A DNA stretch of 45,911 bases from Acidobacteriota bacterium (GTDB lineage Bacteria > Acidobacteriota > Terriglobia > Terriglobales > Acidobacteriaceae). Of the stretch, positions 42,536-45,911 are shown piece after piece (the first letter of the stretch is position 1; every line of letters starts with the position of its first letter). The translations under genes and the position numbers were made by a program. The notes beneath the pieces were generated by a model. It worked only from the letters and a program-made list of their open reading frames with translations, was not told the DNA's origin and did not search any database. The stretch covers positions 1-45,911 of the forward strand of contig JAJYZC010000021.1 in assembly GCA_021800255.1 (NCBI GenBank), given 5' to 3'.

Positions 42536-42647
42536 GAGAGCACGCTCCTTTGTCAGGGAATGCCGTTCTGTCTTGCACATTGCTGCATTCCGTCCCGCTT
42601 TGTCCAATAACTTTTTGGAAGTTGGGTATGACGAAATGGAATAGATC
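42295..42647 (-). repeat. Right copy of the 353-bp inverted duplication
   Basis: It is the gapless counterpart of 19105-19457 in opposite orientation, about 90% identical by hand count. The non-coding 42599-42647 is identical to 19105-19153 read in reverse complement. Confidence 0.85.
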
Positions 42648-42666
42648 GTGGTGCTGTCGAAGGCTG

Positions 42667-43110
42667 CTAAGGGCTCACTGGTGCGTCCGTCGAGTAAGGA
42701 AAGCCATATCGCACGATCTGAATGCCTATTTCTGAATCTTCGAGCGTTACTTCAAGAATTTGGTTGGTCAGATCGCTATCAGCATCCAGTTCGTCCAGAA
42801 CTTCGGCGAAAAGTTCTCTTTGGAGTGCAAGGTCCATGCCCACAGGGCCGTTGAGGCAGATAAGACCGGCGTGCAGTGGAACGTCAGCAAACTGGCCTTT
42901 GGTTCCCGGTGCTTCCCGTGGGCCGCGGAAGTCCTCGCTATTCTTTGTCACCAATACCCAATCTTCGTCGAGTAAGACCTGTTTGAGATTCCAGTCTTTC
43001 CAACCGGACTTGCCGATCCAAATGACATGCGAGGCCTCGTGATGGCCTCTCTGCCGCGCCATATGAGCGAGCTCTGCGCTGAGGCATTCGTCGATAAGAA
43101 GTTTTGTCAC
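42667..43110 (-). CDS. DUF5615 PIN-like toxin
   Basis: 147 residues. The start M-T-K-L-L-I-D-E-C-L-S and the later T-K-N-S-E-D-F are the acidic motifs of the PIN-like DUF5615 family, putative RNase toxins paired with DUF433 proteins. The ATG overlaps the antitoxin stop (43107-43110). It is longer than the commonest members (~115-120), mainly through the C-terminal 40 residues. Confidence 0.82.
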   Translation of the reverse strand: MTKLLIDECLSAELAHMARQRGHHEASHVIWIGKSGWKDWNLKQVLLDEDWVLVTKNSEDFRGPREAPGTKGQFADVPLHAGLICLNGPVGMDLALQRELFAEVLDELDADSDLTNQILEVTLEDSEIGIQIVRYGFPYSTDAPVSP

Positions 43111-43724
43111 TGGGCAGTCGAGCGGAGCTTCCGGCGAGATGAAATTATCTTCGCACCTGCGGGCGGAACCATGCGCTGCCTAGGTCTGCCGCGCTGTGGA
43201 TTGGCGTCCGCATAGAGTGCCGCAAGTTCCACCTGTTCTTGGTTCAAGCTTGGATACGCAGCAAGAATTCTAAACATCGGAATTCCGGCAGCGACAGATG
43301 CAGCGACATCGTACACAGGCACCCGAGTTCCCTTGATAACGGGTGTGCCGCTCAGAATTTCGTCATCCACGGATACCTGAGCGCGGGCCGCATTCAAACG
43401 CAGCAGGCGCTCATCCACGCCCTTCCAAAACGGCGCTAGATCGATCGTCAGAAATCCATCCTGAACAGACTTTGTGGAGGCGGGGGTAAGACGACTTGCT
43501 AGAGCAATCGTACGCTGCCGTTCCTCCGAGGTCAGCCGGTCGGCTGCGCCAAAGTAGAAAGCAATGAAGACACAGGCATCGCTCTTGAAGTACCTGGCCT
43601 CGCGCGTGTCGTAGAAATTCTCCGGCAAGATGCGCTCGTCGATCACCCGGTGCACATCGCGCACCGATACACCTGCTACGATAGCGGCCTCGGTCGGCGT
43701 CAGGGTCTCGATTGTGGTGTCCAT
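43107..43724 (-). CDS. DUF433 antitoxin
   Basis: 205 residues from the ATG at 43724, with GGAGGC just upstream; the frame is open to 43778. The C-terminal DUF433 domain spans about 118-180 (S-G-T-P-V-I-K-G-T-R-V-P-V-Y-D and E-Q-V-E-L-A-A-L-Y-A-D). The N-terminal ~100 residues hold a second helix-turn-helix-like region (T-P-T-E-A-A-I-V-A-G-V-S-V-R-D-V). It is the partner of the DUF5615 toxin and probably autoregulates the operon, perhaps through the repeats upstream. Confidence 0.83.
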   Translation of the reverse strand: MDTTIETLTPTEAAIVAGVSVRDVHRVIDERILPENFYDTREARYFKSDACVFIAFYFGAADRLTSEERQRTIALASRLTPASTKSVQDGFLTIDLAPFWKGVDERLLRLNAARAQVSVDDEILSGTPVIKGTRVPVYDVAASVAAGIPMFRILAAYPSLNQEQVELAALYADANPQRGRPRQRMVPPAGAKIISSRRKLRSTAQ

Positions 43725-43794
43725 GCTGCCTCCAGATATCCCGATTATATACCTTCTGACAAGTCGGAAACAATACAAGAAAACAGAAAAAAGC

Positions 43795-43873
43795 GGGCAA
43801 AAACATCTGGAGAGAGGGCAAAAACATCTGGAGAAAGGGCAAACACCGTTTAGAGAAAGGGCAAAAAATCGTT
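43795..43873. repeat. Tandem 21-bp repeats upstream of the DUF433/DUF5615 operon
   Basis: Two nearly identical 21-base units beginning GGGCAAAAACATCTGGAGA (43795-43815 and 43816-43836) are followed by a diverged unit (43837-43858) and a partial one. The array lies 70 bases upstream of the antitoxin start and about 40 bases from the GGTCAC repeat near the tRNA fragment. It could be an operator array, iterons or a recombination-protein binding region. Confidence 0.75.
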
Positions 43874-43914
43874 CAAAAACAGTCTTTCAATATCCGGCAC
43901 ACTGCGTGAAAGTA

Positions 43915-43934
43915 TGGTGACCGATTTGGTGACC
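43915..43934 (-). repeat. Candidate integrase arm-type site (right)
   Basis: On the minus strand it reads GGTCACCAAATCGGTCACCA, matching 20749-20768 at 19 of 20 positions. It lies 130 bases inside the tRNA fragment, that is, on the 3' side of the fragment. Confidence 0.55.
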
Positions 43935-44064
43935 AGTTCGTCCGAGAATCTTGCATTTCGCTGCGACGCATTGCAATCCGGGCTTGATAGTCATACTACT
44001 GATAATATAGATACTTATCGTTGCATTGCGGCGTTTTGCAAAAAACTGCAAAAGTGTCGAAATT

Positions 44065-44107
44065 CAGTTTAGGAAACTGCTGCTCTATCCACCTGAGCTA
44101 CGGGGCC
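44065..44107 (-). repeat. 5' fragment of tRNA-Arg(CCT): second half-site of the attachment core
   Basis: The 43 bases are identical to tRNA-Arg positions 1-43, from the acceptor arm through the anticodon and most of the anticodon stem, then diverge completely. It cannot form a tRNA. The exact end in the anticodon stem points to crossover in the anticodon arm. It is inverted relative to the intact gene at 20842-20918. Confidence 0.9.
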
Positions 44108-44221
44108 ATGTTTAGAATGAACAGCTTACAGATCGTTAGAGGAATTTCTCCTCACAGTTCCTCACCGCAACCGAAATCGACTCCGGGCCGGTAACCCAGG
44201 TGAGCTCAGAAGGTGAGCGAC

Positions 44222-44893
44222 GTGAGGACAAAAAGATCACAGTACCAACAGAGTAGCATCAGGAAGGTGCGGAAGCTATGCCTGGGAGGCTCGCTTCTCC
44301 GAATGGCCGAACGGTAAGCGATTCCAGCGCACTATGACTTTCCAGGTCACCGAGTATCCCGAAGAAGACGCTGTTCGCAAAGCGATCGAGTTGACCATCT
44401 CGCAAATCACCACTGGGGAGAGGACCGGCGCCAAATTTGGCGCGATCATCACGCTCTCCGGCGCAGGTTCCTACCGAGCGAAAGCTGCCTGCTCGAACTC
44501 AAGAAAAAGCCCCACAAGGTATTCGCGGCCGATGGCGCGCTGGTCGATGCCTTCACAGTCGCGAGAGAGGATGAGACCGACGGAATCAACCTCTTGCTAA
44601 GAGCGGCAGCTGCTCCTGAAAATATCAATCTGCTTGCTCAATGATTGACGGTCCCGAACGCGCCAGACCTTGAGTTCTCGACTCGGGAACACCACGCGTA
44701 CCTGCTCGGTCACAACATCGATCCCAGGTTTGCCAATCTACTCATCCGTGAAATGAAGGCTCTGATGATCGAGGAATGGCTTCTGTCGTTGTGCGGTGCG
44801 AAGGGCCAACCGCTTGCTGAAACCACCAAATCCTCGATTCGCTTTGCGGCCTGCGGCGTCCGCTACGGCATTTTCGGAAATACTGGGAACGAT
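44222..44893 (+). pseudogene. Decayed tyrosine-recombinase gene (different family from int at 19610)
   Basis: Pieces in shifting frames: GTG at 44222 gives R-T-K-R-S-Q-Y-Q-Q-S-S-I-R-K-V. After a frameshift near 44278 comes W-E-A-R-F-S-E-W-P-N-G-K-R-F-Q-R, then A-I-E-L-T-I-S-Q-I and A-K-F-G-A-I-I. From 44650 E-E-W-L-L-S-L and T-T-K-S-S-I-R follow. I recall these as N-terminal and core-binding parts of an acidobacterial integrase family. The catalytic domain is absent. Bases ~44470-44643 read as the end of another protein (L-L-E-L-K-K-K-P-H-K-V-F-A-A-D), so foreign sequence interrupts it. Confidence 0.6.
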
Positions 44894-44907
44894 TGAGAGC
44901 TGCGAAA

Positions 44908-44934
44908 GTGGATTTTTCTTGAGGGAAAATCCAC
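44908..44934. terminator. Hairpin downstream of the LacI-type gene
   Basis: GTGGATTTT and AAAATCCAC form a 9-bp perfect stem with a 9-base loop, 42 bases beyond the regulator stop. There is no T-run after it on the minus strand, so termination is uncertain. Confidence 0.35.
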
Positions 44935-44975
44935 TCAGCAGGAGCGGTCCGGTCTACACTTTTTCCGAAAATGCT

Positions 44976-45911
44976 TCAGGTGCTTTTGCGCCCGCCGTAG
45001 CCTTTGTTCGGCCTCGGTTCTATCGCCGGCGGAGCCGTTGACATGCGCACCACCAACTCTGGATCGGCCATATGCAATTGCGGCTTTGCCGCCTTCTCCG
45101 TGCGGGAGCCAATAGCCCTTAACACGCGTTTAGCCGCCTCCACGCCCATCTCACGTAGCGGCTGACGGATGGTGGTGATCGGAGGCGTCGCCACCGCGGC
45201 CGGCAACACATCGTCAAAACCCATCACTGAACAGTCATGGGGTACGCGCAGCCCCGCCTCTGTCAATCCACGCACTACCCCCAGTGCAGTCAGATCGTCA
45301 AACGCCAGTACCGCAGTAAAGGGAGTTTTCGCTGCCGACATCTGCCGTGTTATGCGCAGTCCGCCTTCAAAACTCGAAGCCGGATCCGCAAGCCCTGGCA
45401 GTTGGAACACGAGCCTGGGATGGAGCGGCAGCCCCCTCTCTTTTGCTGCCTGCTGTATTCCCTGCCAGCGTGGCTCGCTGTCGAACATCTGTTCTGGACC
45501 ACGAATGACCGCGATATTCCGGTGTCCCAGTTCCGCCAGATGCTGCATTGCCAAAGCGCCACCAGCCTTGTTGTCCACCAGAATCGAGCTGATGCCGCGT
45601 GAAGACAGATCGCGCCCAGCAATCAGGATGGGGACGTTATTTTTGTAAACGTCGGCCAGTAGATTTGTTTCTTCAAAGACCCAGCTTCCCACTACAATCA
45701 CGCCTTCGGCGCGGCGCTCAAGCAGCATATTGAGATAGGTATCGAACAGTTTGCGCTCCGACTGCGCATCCATCAACAAAGGCAGGTAGTTGGCTGCGTG
45801 CAGAGTCTCCTGGATGCCGCGCATGATCGGCACGCAAAACGGATCGGACAGATCGAAGGCCAGAATTCCGACGGTCTGCGTGTGCCGGTGCCGCAGGCTG
45901 CGTGCGTAGGC
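44976..45911 (-). CDS. LacI-family regulator, 5' partial
   Basis: 312 codons, open to the right window edge, so the N-terminal helix-turn-helix is outside. The edge sequence (A-R-S-L-R-H-R-H-T-Q-T-V-G-I-L) is the hinge and first strand of the periplasmic-binding-like effector domain. Later motifs are typical: L-A-E-L-G-H-R-N-I-A-V-I, F-D-D-L-T-A-L-G-V-V-R-G and T-T-I-R-Q-P-L-R-E-M-G. The ligand is likely a sugar or polyol; which operon it controls cannot be seen, and the iol genes are over 11 kb away. Confidence 0.9.
   Translation of the reverse strand, partial: AYARSLRHRHTQTVGILAFDLSDPFCVPIMRGIQETLHAANYLPLLMDAQSERKLFDTYLNMLLERRAEGVIVVGSWVFEETNLLADVYKNNVPILIAGRDLSSRGISSILVDNKAGGALAMQHLAELGHRNIAVIRGPEQMFDSEPRWQGIQQAAKERGLPLHPRLVFQLPGLADPASSFEGGLRITRQMSAAKTPFTAVLAFDDLTALGVVRGLTEAGLRVPHDCSVMGFDDVLPAAVATPPITTIRQPLREMGVEAAKRVLRAIGSRTEKAAKPQLHMADPELVVRMSTAPPAIEPRPNKGYGGRKST

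Noticed and set aside
19105-42647. Programmed invertible segment between the two excisionase copies
   Set aside because: The copies are only about 90% identical over 353 bp and no invertase-type crossover site is seen; a phase switch of 23 kb including the tRNA and respiratory genes is not supported.
43795-43873. CRISPR array
   Set aside because: The units are directly adjacent with no spacers, and no cas genes are near; it is a tandem repeat.

Overview
The window most likely comes from an acidobacterium (Acidobacteriota, Terriglobia-like). The GC content is high. The pairing of an O-antigen ligase with a repeat/beta-sandwich protein, the style of the broken integrase near the right end and the composition of the respiratory cluster all resemble that group. 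This assignment rests on recalled family patterns; no database search was made.

Layout. (1) 1-3533: surface-polysaccharide genes (partial TPR-like protein, zinc-ribbon membrane protein, O-antigen ligase) and a small membrane protein. (2) About 3534-20918: what looks like the integrase-proximal part of an integrative element. It has a hairpin-rich leader, an ArdC-type antirestriction protein, a DUF6908-like protein, a large ParB, a nonsense-interrupted Abi-alpha-like gene, a DUF3800 protein, the SOS mutagenesis set (YedK/HMCES, imuA, imuB, dnaE2), an unexplained two-gene operon, a LysR regulator, an excisionase and a tyrosine recombinase, and it ends exactly at a tRNA-Arg(CCT) gene. (3) 20919-31084: a small coiled-coil protein, then a nearly gapless electron-transfer cluster behind a CRP-like palindrome: cupredoxin, GltD-like flavoprotein with Fe-S domains, Rieske protein, b6-type cytochrome b, subunit IV, octaheme cytochrome c, monoheme lipoprotein, and a single-heme outer-membrane barrel resembling Cyc2. 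(4) 31168-33917: inositol genes iolD and iolB. (5) 33918-39434: a truncated PAS regulator, then a NifX-like protein, a DUF5320 protein, two ferredoxin-containing MinD-type ATPases and a CoA-disulfide-reductase-like flavoprotein, a module familiar from anaerobic bacteria. (6) 39456-44107: an internally deleted IS256-type element, hipBA, a second excisionase and a DUF433/DUF5615 toxin-antitoxin pair, ending in a 43-nt 5' piece of the same tRNA-Arg in inverted orientation. (7) 44222-45911: a decayed integrase and a LacI-type regulator cut by the window edge.

How the parts fit. The intact tRNA at 20842-20918 and the 5' fragment at 44065-44107 share exactly tRNA positions 1-43, and each has a GGTCAC-type double repeat on its element side. 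This fits an integrase that crosses over in the anticodon arm and whose element carries the 5' half of the tRNA. The two copies are inverted relative to each other, and the two excisionase genes (about 90% identical over 353 bp) are also inverted. So there are either two related elements or a later rearrangement.

The most interesting content is the electron-transfer cluster with its Cyc2-like outer-membrane protein, the mutagenesis cassette carried next to an integrase, the two-gene operon whose proteins share a G-x-N-A-R-x-N motif, and the unusual att and excisionase arrangement.
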